This document shows positions 1 to 8,144 of a stretch of 41,001 bases of DNA, piece by piece. Source of the DNA: an uncultured Collinsella sp. (GTDB lineage: Bacteria > Actinomycetota > Coriobacteriia > Coriobacteriales > Coriobacteriaceae); contig CABVCJ010000012.1 of NCBI GenBank assembly GCA_902496845.1, positions 1-41,001 on the forward strand, given 5' to 3'. The notes under the pieces were generated by a model, which saw only the letters and a list, made by a program, of their open reading frames with translations, had not been told where the DNA came from and made no database searches. Position numbers and translations under genes: made by a program. Numbering within the stretch: the first letter of the stretch is position 1; each line of letters begins with the position of its first letter.

Positions 1-94
1 AACACAGGCGACGCCCCGCGACCTAGCTGATTCCATCATACCCACTTGGGCAAATCATTGCTCGCAAGTCGCAATGTTTATTGCGGATAACCCC

Positions 95-120
95 AAAAGA
101 GTGCCGTGGACAGGCACAAT
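95..120 (-). terminator. Rho-independent terminator of the MFS gene
   Basis: On the minus strand a GTGCC / GGCAC stem with a seven-base loop is followed directly by TCTTTT. It starts 13 bases past the stop of the transporter gene. The stem is short, so strength is uncertain. Nothing else is seen in bases 1-94. Confidence 0.6.
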
Positions 121-132
121 AGCCGCTCGCTC

Positions 133-1392
133 CTATGCGGCATGCTCTGCTGCCCGAGTCATGCGGGACAGGCGGACCAGCAGCATAAAGCCAACGATCA
201 GCAGCACGCCAATGGAAAGGACGCCCAGCGACGGGTTACCGGTCAGCGAGGTGACGACCGACACTAGGAAGGTGCCCATGACGCTTGCGTAACGACCAAA
301 GATGTCAAAGAATCCGTAGTACTCGTTAGACTTTTCCTTGGGGATAATGCGGCCAAAGTAGCTGCGGCTGAGCGCCTGCACACCGCCCTGGAACAGGCCG
401 ACCATAATGGCAAGCACCCAGAACTCAAAGGCGGTCTTTAGGAAGAACGCGGCAAACAGCACAATGCCCATGTAGGCGGCGACGGCCACCAGGATCATGT
501 TGAGCGTGCCCACGCGGCCGGCGAGCTTGCCGTATATGATGGCGGACGGGAAGGCCACGAACTGCGTAACGAGCAGCGCCAGGACCAGCTGCGTCGAATC
601 GATGCCCAAAGCCGAGCCGTAACTGGTGGCCATGGAAATGACCGTGTGAACGCCATCGATATAGAAGAAGAACGCAATCATATAGACCAGCACGGTCTTG
701 TTGTGGGCGATCTCGCGCATGGTGTGTCCGACCTCGGAGAACACACCGCCCACGATGTGGCCGATGGTGTCCTCGGGACCGCGCTCGCGACCGTACTTTT
801 GCTTATAGGTGCGAATGAGCGGCAGGGTAAAGATGAGCCACCAGGCACCAGTGATGATAAACGACAGACGCGTTGCCAGCATGGTGGGGACGCCAAGAGC
901 GGGGCCACCCATGATGAGCGCCAGGCAGATGATGAACGGCACGGTGGAACCGATGTAGCCCCAGGCATAACCCGAGCTTGACACGGCGTCCATGCGCTCG
1001 TCGGTGGTAATGTCGGGCAGCATGGCGTCGTAGAACGTCATAGAAGAGTTAAGGCCGATGGTGCACAGCACGTACACGGTCAAAAATGCCATAGCGGACA
1101 TTGGGATAGCCTGCGCCAGGCAAAGCACTAGGCCCGTGAGGAAGAAGCCCAAGAAGAACTTGATCTTGTTGCCGGCGTAGTCGGCAAGCGCGCCCAGAAT
1201 GGGCATGAGCATGGCAATGACCAGCGAGGCAATCGTCTGCGCGTTGCCCCAGGCAACCACCAGGTCTGCCGAGGAAGCGCCGGTGTTGATGGCGTTAAAG
1301 TAGATGGGCACCACCGAGGTATTGAGCAACACGAGGGCCGAATTGCCCACATCGTACATAACCCAGTTACGCTCGAGCTTGGTGTATTTCAT
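133..1392 (-). CDS. MFS transporter of the UMF1 / Atg22-like family
   Basis: A 419-residue polytopic inner-membrane protein with about 12 hydrophobic segments. The N-terminus NWVMYDVGNSALVLL fits the W-x-x-YDxxNSA signature of the UMF1 (Atg22-like) branch of the major facilitator superfamily. PILGALADYAGNKIKF is the loop 2-3 signature and YDAMLPDITTDERMD the next conserved loop. Substrates in bacteria are mostly unknown; amino-acid or metabolite efflux is a family-level guess. The start at 1392 is chosen because AAGGGG lies about nine bases upstream and the next in-frame ATG upstream would add 18 hydrophilic, non-conserved residues. The gene is transcribed alone: a terminator follows it and a large hairpin repeat (1534-1595) separates it from the upstream phospholipase-like gene. 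Confidence 0.85.
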   Translation of the reverse strand: MKYTKLERNWVMYDVGNSALVLLNTSVVPIYFNAINTGASSADLVVAWGNAQTIASLVIAMLMPILGALADYAGNKIKFFLGFFLTGLVLCLAQAIPMSAMAFLTVYVLCTIGLNSSMTFYDAMLPDITTDERMDAVSSSGYAWGYIGSTVPFIICLALIMGGPALGVPTMLATRLSFIITGAWWLIFTLPLIRTYKQKYGRERGPEDTIGHIVGGVFSEVGHTMREIAHNKTVLVYMIAFFFYIDGVHTVISMATSYGSALGIDSTQLVLALLVTQFVAFPSAIIYGKLAGRVGTLNMILVAVAAYMGIVLFAAFFLKTAFEFWVLAIMVGLFQGGVQALSRSYFGRIIPKEKSNEYYGFFDIFGRYASVMGTFLVSVVTSLTGNPSLGVLSIGVLLIVGFMLLVRLSRMTRAAEHAA

Positions 1393-1533
1393 GGACAGGG
1401 GCCCCTTCGTATTCGCCCAATATGCAGTTAGTTCATCGTACCCCAATTGTCCAGAAGCGCTGGTAAGGATTCGGCAAAGGGACAGGAGCGGTCATACGGA
1501 CACGCAGGGCGAAACACCATCCCATCAAGGCGG

Positions 1534-1595
1534 TTGCGGTGAAATAGTTCCTGTTTAGCCCTCCGGGGCTTCATTCAGGAACTATTCCACCGCAA
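1534..1595. repeat. Intergenic hairpin repeat, 20-bp arms
   Basis: Inverted repeat with arms at 1534-1553 (TTGCGGTGAAATAGTTCCTG) and 1576-1595, differing at one base. The 22-base spacer contains GCCCTCCGGGGC, itself partly self-complementary. It lies between the MFS gene and the phospholipase-like gene and has no T-tract directly after the stem. It could stabilise mRNA ends or be a dispersed repeat (REP-like). Confidence 0.85.
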
Positions 1596-1611
1596 CTTAT
1601 GAGTCGGCTTG

Positions 1612-2556
1612 TTATTCCTCGCGGTCGAACTCCTCGTCGGCGCCGAGCACACGGCCGCTGTAGTTGATATGGCCGGTCACGGCATCCATGTCACCGGTCT
1701 CGATAAAGCGGGCGACGGTGAGCTCGTAATCGACCAGCGCGCGCTCAAAGACCTCGGGGAAGCTCTCAGTCGAGACCTCATCGGTAAAGGGGTTCTTCCA
1801 TGTCAGGTGGCCCAAGTTGCCGGTGCGCTCGGGCAGCTCCGTCGTCACGCGATGAGCAAGGCCGTCGAGCAGCGAGTAGTCGTGCACCAAGCCCTCGACC
1901 AGGGCAATCGCGCGCGTCTTTACCGAGCCGGCAGGCTCAATGGTGCGATAGAGCAGCTGCATGTCCGAAACGGCGCCGGCGTACTCCCCCGCCGGGATGT
2001 CGATACCGTACACGCGCCCGGCGACGTAGCTCATCAGCACACCGGCCACGCGATTGATGCGGTCGGTGGCGACGATCTCGCCCGCCGGCGGATAATCCTC
2101 GACCGTTGCCCCGCCGCGCTTGAGCTGCAGCATCAGCACGTCCAAGTCGCTTTCGAGCACGGCATGAACTTGACTGCCCGAAGCCTCGAGCTCGGGATCG
2201 GACTCGACAATGCCAAACTGCTGCTCGTAGACAAAGGGATGGGCATTGCGATCGAGCACATAGTGCGACAGCAGGCCCAGCGCAAACGCACGACCCAGGT
2301 TGGCATCGCGCGGCAGCAGGTGCGACACGCCATCGCGCAGACACGAGAACTGACGCGACATGCGCGAGCGGTGCATGACCTGAGCAAGCGACGTGCAGTC
2401 GGAAACGCGCGGCGTGAGTATGTGGAAGAAAAACGGGTCGGGACCTTGGTTTCCCAGGATAAAGGCGATGCGCTCCTCGTCGGACGTAATAACGCCCTGC
2501 GGAAGACGGTCGATGCTTTCCTCGCCAAACAGATGATGCGTAATGAGCGCGGGCAT
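1612..2556 (-). CDS. Zinc-dependent phospholipase C-like protein
   Basis: A 314-residue protein with no signal peptide. The N-terminus MPALITHHLFGEE, the GNQGPDPFFF motif near residue 35 and SHYVLDRNAHPFVYEQ near residue 95 match the metal-binding pattern of the zinc-dependent phospholipase C / S1-P1-related family (His and Asp ligands). Members of this small branch are often annotated only as hypothetical; a hydrolase acting on phosphate esters is a family inference. The ATG at 2556 is preferred over the upstream ATG at 2586 because AAAGGA sits seven bases before it and the HHLFG motif follows at once, as is usual in the family. It follows the two-component genes on the same strand with a 92-base gap, so it could be a third gene of that operon or have its own promoter (2589-2615). 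Confidence 0.7.
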   Translation of the reverse strand: MPALITHHLFGEESIDRLPQGVITSDEERIAFILGNQGPDPFFFHILTPRVSDCTSLAQVMHRSRMSRQFSCLRDGVSHLLPRDANLGRAFALGLLSHYVLDRNAHPFVYEQQFGIVESDPELEASGSQVHAVLESDLDVLMLQLKRGGATVEDYPPAGEIVATDRINRVAGVLMSYVAGRVYGIDIPAGEYAGAVSDMQLLYRTIEPAGSVKTRAIALVEGLVHDYSLLDGLAHRVTTELPERTGNLGHLTWKNPFTDEVSTESFPEVFERALVDYELTVARFIETGDMDAVTGHINYSGRVLGADEEFDREE

Positions 2557-2588
2557 AATGATCCTTTCGATTTCATTCGATGTCACCC

Positions 2589-2615
2589 ATTATGCCCACC
2601 GCACGGTCATGCCAA
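2589..2615 (-). promoter_or_regulatory. Possible promoter of the phospholipase-like gene
   Basis: On the minus strand TTGGCA and CATAAT are separated by 15 bases, about 35 bases upstream of the start codon. The spacer is shorter than optimal, so this is tentative. A small hairpin (GGTCTACAGACC) lies just upstream, after the response-regulator stop. Confidence 0.3.
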
Positions 2616-2648
2616 ACCTGCGGCGGTAAACGACGGTCTGTAGACCGC

Positions 2649-3383
2649 CTACGCAAGCCCCAAGTGCGCTTTAACCTCGGCAGCACGACGACGGGACACA
2701 GGCACCGTCGAGGTTACGCGATCGAGTCTAAGCTCCATAAGACCCGTGGAACCGATCTCGACATTGTGCACGTCTTCCAAATTGACCAGATAGCTGCGGT
2801 GGACACGGATAAAGCCCTCGGAGGCCAGGCGCCGCTCGAGCGAGGAAATCGACTCATTGATCAGGTATGTTCCCTCGGCGCAGACGGAGTTGCAAAAATC
2901 GGCGCGCGCCTCAAAGTAGCAGACATCCGCCACGGGAATGAACACCTTTTTGCCCCCGCGATCCACCGTCAGGCGCAAAGGCTGGCGCGGAGCATGGACG
3001 ACACGGCGAGCGCCCAGGGCAGTCTCTATCTTATCGAGTGCCTTTGACAAGCGGGCATCCTCGACCGGTTTGACGATGTAATCGACGGCATCGAGGTTAT
3101 AAGCATCAGCCGCATACTCGGCAAATGCCGTCACAAACACCACGACCGGCGGCGTCTTTAGGTTCTGCAGCGTCTCGGCAAGCTCAATTCCCGAGCGACC
3201 GGGCATGGTAATGTCTAAAAACAGCACGTCGGGCTTGTTCGACAAAATCGACTCCACAGCTTCGGTGACATTGCCCGCCTCGGCAATCTGACCCACACGC
3301 GTATCCTTTTCCAGCAGATAGCGTAGCTCAGCCCTAATGGGGGGCTCGTCATCAACCACCAGGATGTTCCAGCCTTCGGACAT
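2649..3383 (-). CDS. LytTR-family response regulator
   Basis: A 244-residue response regulator. Residues 1-120 form a receiver domain with the acidic pair in VVDDEPP, the phospho-acceptor Asp57 in LFLDITMPG, and the conserved Lys in YIVKPVEDA. Residues about 140-244 form a LytTR DNA-binding domain, with RVHRSYLVNL (the usual R-x-H-R-S-F/Y-x-V-N) and VPVSRRRAAEVK near the end. The ATG at 3383 has GAGGGGAAG upstream. It starts 38 bases after the histidine kinase stop, so the two form an operon and a cognate pair. By analogy with LytST, AgrAC and BtsSR it should be phosphorylated by the kinase and bind direct repeats in target promoters. Target genes are not identifiable here, though the phospholipase-like gene directly downstream is a candidate. 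Confidence 0.92.
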   Translation of the reverse strand: MSEGWNILVVDDEPPIRAELRYLLEKDTRVGQIAEAGNVTEAVESILSNKPDVLFLDITMPGRSGIELAETLQNLKTPPVVVFVTAFAEYAADAYNLDAVDYIVKPVEDARLSKALDKIETALGARRVVHAPRQPLRLTVDRGGKKVFIPVADVCYFEARADFCNSVCAEGTYLINESISSLERRLASEGFIRVHRSYLVNLEDVHNVEIGSTGLMELRLDRVTSTVPVSRRRAAEVKAHLGLA

Positions 3384-3421
3384 ATGCGCTTCCCCTCTTT
3401 TTCTCTCAATCCAACCGCGTG

Positions 3422-4813
3422 TTACACCGTTAGCGGCGCCGGCTCATGCGGCTCGCCGTTCAACTCTACGATGACCTGTGTTCCCACGCCCTCCTGGGAC
3501 TTCACGCGCATACCAGAATCTTCTCCGTAAAAGAAATGGATGCGCTGAAGCACGTTGAAGAGCGCCAGGCCGCAACCTCGCTTGATGGAGCCGTCGGCGG
3601 TAATGCTCTCGGGCTCCTCTCGGCGATGCTGCTCAAACAGATGCGCGCAGACTTCTTCGCTCATCCCGATGCCGTCATCTTCGACGATGATCTCCAACCC
3701 GTCATCGGTCTCAAAAGCCCTAACACGAATAGAAAGCGGCTCGGTCTCGCGCTGCGCATGCTTGATGCAGTTTTCGAGCAGCGGCTGCAAGATAAACGGC
3801 GGTACCAGGCTGTCGCGCACCTCAAAGTCGATGTCGACCGAAACGCGCAGACGGCCGTCGCCATACCGGGCCTGCATAAGATTGATATAACGAGTGCCCT
3901 GTTCCACCTCGTGCTCGAGCGTGGTGAGCGTATCGGAGTCAGAAAGCGTCTGACGATAGTAGTTGGAAAAGTCGATCAGCAGCGATCGCGCCTTGTCGGG
4001 CTCGGTTCGAACGAGCGACACGATCGTGCTAATGGTATTGAATAGAAAATGCGGATCGACCTGCGACTGCAGGGCACGAAGCTCAACGCGGGCTGTGAGC
4101 TCGTCCTGGCGCTCGAGCTCAAAGCTGGCGAGCTGCGTGGAAATGAGGTCGGCAAAACCCGAGGCAAGGGCCGTCTGGCGCACATCGATGCTGCTCAGGC
4201 GGGGATAGTACAGCTCGAGCGTACCCACGCAATGCCCGCGCACGGTAAGCGGCGCGACAATGCCGGCGCGCAGGCGGGGAAAGTAGCCGCCCGTCTCATT
4301 GGAGGCGTCACGCGAAAACACGCTCTGCTCGCCCGTCTCAATCACGTTGAGTGTGGTCTTGAGCACAACCGGGGTGCCGGCAGGGCACTTTGCCGAGTCC
4401 TCGCCCCAGCTTGCCAGTACCTGCTTGCCGTCGGTAAAGCAGATGGCAGAGGCAATGGTCTCGGACAGGATGATTTTAGAGGCGCCCAGGGCCGCTTCGG
4501 GCGTAAGGCCGCGCGACGTGTAGGCGAATATTTTTGATGCGATGGCGAGCGTACGGTCGGTTGCACTCGATGTGAGGTCGTCGGGGACCACAAAGACATA
4601 CGAGAAAAAGAAGCACAGCATGACCAGGCCGGCAATAACGACAACGCCCGGAACGGGATTGGGATTATCGGTTAAATCCCAGATAAGCAGCAGGATAAGC
4701 GCCGGAACGACAATACCGAGCAGGATGGCCTGAACCACGTGCTGGGCCGTACGAAAGACCTTGGTAGAGTTGTAGCTCTTGCCCAGAATCAGCCTGTTTA
4801 AATCCACCGTCAT
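3422..4813 (-). CDS. LytS-type sensor histidine kinase with GAF domain
   Basis: About 463 residues. Two hydrophobic segments (about residues 25-47 and 55-72) give a membrane anchor with almost no external loop. A GAF-like domain follows (about 90-230; APLTVRGHCVGTLELYY). The His_kinase domain of the LytS/YehU class has its phospho-acceptor His near residue 254 in QVDPHFLFNTIST. The ATPase domain shows LLENCIKHA, VEDDGIGM and GCGLALFNV. The short anchor and the GAF domain suggest a cytosolic or membrane-dissolved signal. The start is uncertain. The ATG at 4813 abuts AGGGG with no spacing, while a GTG at 4807 has the same AGGGG at six bases, which is better placed. Longer in-frame starts would run through the terminator at 4841-4866 and are rejected. 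Confidence 0.9.
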   Translation of the reverse strand: MTVDLNRLILGKSYNSTKVFRTAQHVVQAILLGIVVPALILLLIWDLTDNPNPVPGVVVIAGLVMLCFFFSYVFVVPDDLTSSATDRTLAIASKIFAYTSRGLTPEAALGASKIILSETIASAICFTDGKQVLASWGEDSAKCPAGTPVVLKTTLNVIETGEQSVFSRDASNETGGYFPRLRAGIVAPLTVRGHCVGTLELYYPRLSSIDVRQTALASGFADLISTQLASFELERQDELTARVELRALQSQVDPHFLFNTISTIVSLVRTEPDKARSLLIDFSNYYRQTLSDSDTLTTLEHEVEQGTRYINLMQARYGDGRLRVSVDIDFEVRDSLVPPFILQPLLENCIKHAQRETEPLSIRVRAFETDDGLEIIVEDDGIGMSEEVCAHLFEQHRREEPESITADGSIKRGCGLALFNVLQRIHFFYGEDSGMRVKSQEGVGTQVIVELNGEPHEPAPLTV

Positions 4814-4840
4814 CCCCTGTTGTCCATAGCACCCATAGCA

Positions 4841-4866
4841 ATAAAGAGGGCCGCAAGCGACCCTCT
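4841..4866 (-). terminator. Terminator of the amidohydrolase/permease operon
   Basis: Minus-strand stem of ten pairs, AGAGGGTCGC / GCGGCCCTCT with a TT loop and one U-G pair, followed by TTTATT. It lies between the amidohydrolase stop and the histidine kinase start. The pairing is complete only in minus-strand RNA, which supports its direction. Confidence 0.8.
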
Positions 4867-4924
4867 CCATTGCATTATGCAATCAAATACTGTGTTTTAC
4901 ATCCAGCCATCGACAAACGGTATC

Positions 4925-6202
4925 TTAGGCGCTGTATTTGTTGGCCTCGCCAAAGGTGCCCGCCTCGACGATCCAACCGTCCTTCATGATGACGTCCATG
5001 TTGTCGGTGTTGAGCACGTGGATGTCGGCGGCGACGTCACCGTTAACGACCAGCAGGTCGGCGCACTTGCCGGCCTCGATAGAACCGGTCTCGTCCTCGA
5101 TGTGGCACATCTTGGCACCGTTGAGGGTGGCGCAGGTGATGGTCTCGACCGGGGTGAAGCCGATCTTGTCGACGAACTCGTACATCTCCTCGATGGAGCA
5201 GGTGCCGTACGGGGTGACGAAGGAGAAGGAGTCGGAGCCGATCGTCATGACGACGCCGCGCTTCTTGGCCTCGCGCAGGCAGTCGTAGTTGCGCTGCAGC
5301 TCCTTCTCGACCAGGGTGCCCTCGTACTTGTCGTGCAGCTCGGGGACGTAGACGGGCGGATAGGTGGCGTACCAGGTGGGCAGGAAGGCGATCGTCGGGG
5401 TGAAGAAGGTGCCCTGCTCGGCCATGAGGTCCATGGTGCGCTCATCGATATCGAAGCCGTGAATCAGCTGCTCGCAGCCAAAGCGGACGGAATCGTAGGC
5501 AGCGGCGTGGTTGTTGTAGCAGTGGCTCCACACGGGGATGCCGACCATCTTGGCCTCTTCGACCACGGCCTGAATCTCCTCGGAGCAATAGTGCTGGTCG
5601 CGACCGGAGTCCCAGCGCCAGATGCCGCCACCGGTAGCCCAGATCTTGATGGCATCGGGGTTCTCGCGCAGGCGACGACGGACGGCCTTGCGCAGATCCC
5701 AAGGACCGTCGACCTGGTCGCCCCAGGGATGGGATTCCTTGTTGAGCTCCTGGGTGCAGTGGTGGGAGTCACCGTGGCCGGCAACGCGGCAGAAGCCGAG
5801 GCCGGTGGCCAGAACGCGCGGGCCCTTAAAGACGCCCTTGTCGATGCAGTCACGGATCTGGATACCAAAGCGGCCGATCTCGCAGACGGTGGTGAGGCCG
5901 TGGGTGAGGCAGTCGTAGGCCTGCTTGACGGCGACAGCCTGCTTCTCGAGGAGCGGCTGCATGACCCAATCGGTGTCATCGTCGGTCAGGTTGCCCGAGA
6001 AGTGCAGGTGGGTGTCGATCAGGCCGGGAAGGACAGTCTTGCCGGCGGCGTCGATAACCTCAACGCCCTCGGGAAGGTCCTGCATAACACCGGCGTACTC
6101 GATCTTGCCGTTGTCGTCGACGAGAACGAGGGAGTTCTCGACCGGCTCGGCACCGGTACCGTCGATGAGCTTACCGCCAACGATTGCATACTTAGTGGAC
6201 AT
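4925..6202 (-). CDS. Metal-dependent amidohydrolase (imidazolonepropionase-like)
   Basis: A 425-residue cytosolic enzyme of the amidohydrolase superfamily. The metal-site residues appear in the expected order: HxH in LIDTHLHFS, the probable carboxylated Lys in AIKIWATGGG, His in PVWSHCYNN, His in QLIHGFDID, and the final Asp in TIGSDSFSF. The N-terminal YAIVGGKLIDGTG and C-terminal KDGWIVEAG strands make the usual beta-sandwich. The overall pattern fits the imidazolonepropionase / Xaa-Pro-type dipeptidase group (COG1228), so the substrate could be a cyclic amide or an acylated or prolyl dipeptide; which one cannot be read from sequence. The start has AAGGAGGAACC before ATG. It follows an APC permease gene by 130 bases on the same strand, so uptake and hydrolysis of one amino-acid-like compound is a reasonable reading. 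A terminator follows at 4841-4866. Confidence 0.85.
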   Translation of the reverse strand: MSTKYAIVGGKLIDGTGAEPVENSLVLVDDNGKIEYAGVMQDLPEGVEVIDAAGKTVLPGLIDTHLHFSGNLTDDDTDWVMQPLLEKQAVAVKQAYDCLTHGLTTVCEIGRFGIQIRDCIDKGVFKGPRVLATGLGFCRVAGHGDSHHCTQELNKESHPWGDQVDGPWDLRKAVRRRLRENPDAIKIWATGGGIWRWDSGRDQHYCSEEIQAVVEEAKMVGIPVWSHCYNNHAAAYDSVRFGCEQLIHGFDIDERTMDLMAEQGTFFTPTIAFLPTWYATYPPVYVPELHDKYEGTLVEKELQRNYDCLREAKKRGVVMTIGSDSFSFVTPYGTCSIEEMYEFVDKIGFTPVETITCATLNGAKMCHIEDETGSIEAGKCADLLVVNGDVAADIHVLNTDNMDVIMKDGWIVEAGTFGEANKYSA

Positions 6203-6332
6203 GGTTCCTCCTTATGGATCCATATAGTGGGCGAGGCCGTGTTGGGTTTGGCCTCACAAAGCTACCCAAGTGGCGCCGGGTTCGGTGCGCGGAAGAGAGG
6301 GGCCCGCGCAGCCGATCCGCCCCGGCTAGGCG

Positions 6333-7784
6333 TTACTTTTTGCGGGAATTGGTGAAAGCCATGAGGGCCAGGCCAATAGCCAACCAGCCGATCACGATGC
6401 TCCACTCCACCATGTTGAGGGAGGCGGGAGAGAACGGAATCACGAGCAGGCCGATGATGATGGCGCAGGCGGCGATAGCGAGGCCGATGCCAAACTTGCC
6501 GCCGGGCACCTCATAGGGACGAGGCAGGTCGGGCTCAGTGAAGCGCATGCGCAGGCAGGCGAGTGCGACCATGCCGCAGGAGAAGATGAAGGCGAGAGCC
6601 GACACGTTGGTCAGAGGGATGAGCATGTTCTTGCCCAGGAACGGACCGATGACGGTGATGACGCCCAGAACGACGCAGGCGAGCTTGGGAGCGCCGGACT
6701 TGGGGTCGACCTCGGCGAACTTCTCGGGCAGCTGGCCCTTGCGGCCCATGGCAAGCATGATGCGGCTCGTGGCGCCGTAGAAGGAGTTCATCGGGCCCAT
6801 GGGTCCAAGCGTGGCGATGACGAGCATGGCCAGGTACAGAAGCATGTTGATGCCCTTGAGGCAGGCAAGCGCGGGAACCGGGCTCTTAACAAACTCATGC
6901 CAGTCGAGAATGGTGCCGAACGAGTAGATGCAGACCATGTAGAAGCCGCCGGCGGCCAGCAGAGCCAGGGAGATGATCTTGCCGAACTTGTTCCAGTTGA
7001 GGCCCTCGGCTGCTTCCTCAGCCTGCTGAGGAATGGTGTCGAAACCGGCGTAGAAGAACGGGGTCAGAACCAGGACCGACACGATGCCGGCGAACAGGCT
7101 GGTGCCCTCGGTAGCGGCCTTACCGCCGCCAGCGCCGGTGACCTGGGAGAACACGGGCATGGCGTTGTCCGGCGAGCCGGTGAACAGCGAGACGCCCATG
7201 GCGAGCAGCATGCCGCAGAGCAGAGCCTTGGTCAGGAAGGCCTGGAGCTTGGCGGCCGAGCTGGCACCGCGGAAGTTGAGGAAGATGACGTAGGCTGCGA
7301 AGCCGAGCGCGATCAGCGTCGGGAACAGGTAAACGTCGGCGCCCAGGATGGTGTAGAGCTTAACGGCGCGCAGCCACTCAAGACCGGGCAGGCTGCCGAA
7401 CATCTCGGACACGAGGGTCGAGATGGCAATGGCCTCCCACGGGCACAGGATGCCGTTACCCAGAGCCAAAAGCCAACCGGTGATGTAGCTCAGCGTACGG
7501 CCAAAGCTACGATCGACATACTCGACGATGCCGCCCGAGATGGGGATAGCAGCCGTGAGCTCACCGAAAACAGCTCCGACGGGCACGAGGAAGATTGCAC
7601 CCAAGAGGAATGCGATCATAGCGGGAACGGGACCGCCGCCCACGACCATCCAGTCGCCGACCTGCAGAACCCAACCGGTACCGATAATGGCACCGAAACC
7701 GATGGTGAAGAAGTTCCAGAGCGAAAGCGTTTTCTTCATGCCGCCGTTATCCTCGACTGCAACTTCTGCGTTCTTGTCCGCCAT
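6333..7784 (-). CDS. APC-superfamily amino acid permease
   Basis: A 483-residue polytopic membrane protein with about 12 to 13 hydrophobic segments. SLWNFFTIGFGAIIGTGWVL at the N-terminus holds the conserved G-(A/S)-I-I-G-T-G unwound helix of APC transporters. The second half has PMGPMNSFYGATSRIMLAMG and the late loop RFTEPDLPRPYEVPGGKFG, typical of this superfamily. It is a secondary transporter for amino acids or amines; substrate is unknown. The ATG at 7784 has an excellent GGAAAGGAGGGG site. It is the first gene of an apparent two-gene operon with the amidohydrolase downstream. The 360-base upstream region shared with the divergent C39-like gene holds a possible promoter and a hairpin. 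Confidence 0.88.
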   Translation of the reverse strand: MADKNAEVAVEDNGGMKKTLSLWNFFTIGFGAIIGTGWVLQVGDWMVVGGGPVPAMIAFLLGAIFLVPVGAVFGELTAAIPISGGIVEYVDRSFGRTLSYITGWLLALGNGILCPWEAIAISTLVSEMFGSLPGLEWLRAVKLYTILGADVYLFPTLIALGFAAYVIFLNFRGASSAAKLQAFLTKALLCGMLLAMGVSLFTGSPDNAMPVFSQVTGAGGGKAATEGTSLFAGIVSVLVLTPFFYAGFDTIPQQAEEAAEGLNWNKFGKIISLALLAAGGFYMVCIYSFGTILDWHEFVKSPVPALACLKGINMLLYLAMLVIATLGPMGPMNSFYGATSRIMLAMGRKGQLPEKFAEVDPKSGAPKLACVVLGVITVIGPFLGKNMLIPLTNVSALAFIFSCGMVALACLRMRFTEPDLPRPYEVPGGKFGIGLAIAACAIIIGLLVIPFSPASLNMVEWSIVIGWLAIGLALMAFTNSRKK

Positions 7785-8144
7785 TGTTCCCCTCCTTTCC
7801 TTTTTGACGCCCCTTGACGTCACCCCTTGCGCGGTCTGTTTTGCCGCGCTCTTTTATTTCGTGGCTTTAAGATACGGCCTTGGCGCAGCAGCTCCGCTTG
7901 TAGCTCGACCGAAGGCAGAACTGCAAAACGAGCGGCGCCGTTTTTGGGACGAACGGCACGGTTTGCCGCTCATTGTTGCCGCCCGTCCGACGGGCGTACG
8001 CTCATCGGACGCATATAGAGATGTTTTTGAGGCCGTGTGTTTTGCGCCTTTCGTACCGTTTACCGAGCTTTTGACGCGCGGACCCATTTGTTGCACATCT
8101 TTTTTGTAGGATGGACAGGTTATACATGAGACAAGGCGGTACGA
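7785..8144. other. Divergent intergenic region, permease / C39-like gene
   Basis: 360 bases with no convincing gene. Visible elements are a TGACGTCA palindrome (7815-7822), and a GCGCGG / CCGCGC hairpin (7829-7849) followed on the plus strand by TCTTTTATTT, which looks like a terminator although no plus-strand gene lies upstream. On the minus strand the hairpin sits in the permease leader. A possible permease promoter lies at 7897-7926. No clear promoter was found for the plus-strand gene; TATACA at 8121-8126 is too close to its ribosome site to be convincing. Confidence 0.5.
7897..7926 (-). promoter_or_regulatory. Possible promoter of the permease operon
   Basis: On the minus strand TTGCAG and TACAAG are spaced by 18 bases, four matches to consensus in each box. 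It would give a leader of about 110 bases containing the 7829-7849 hairpin. Confidence 0.3.

Noticed and set aside
4820..6355. A 511-codon plus-strand frame opposite the amidohydrolase
   Set aside because: The amidohydrolase on the minus strand has all metal-binding motifs; the opposite frame is an artefact of GC codon use.
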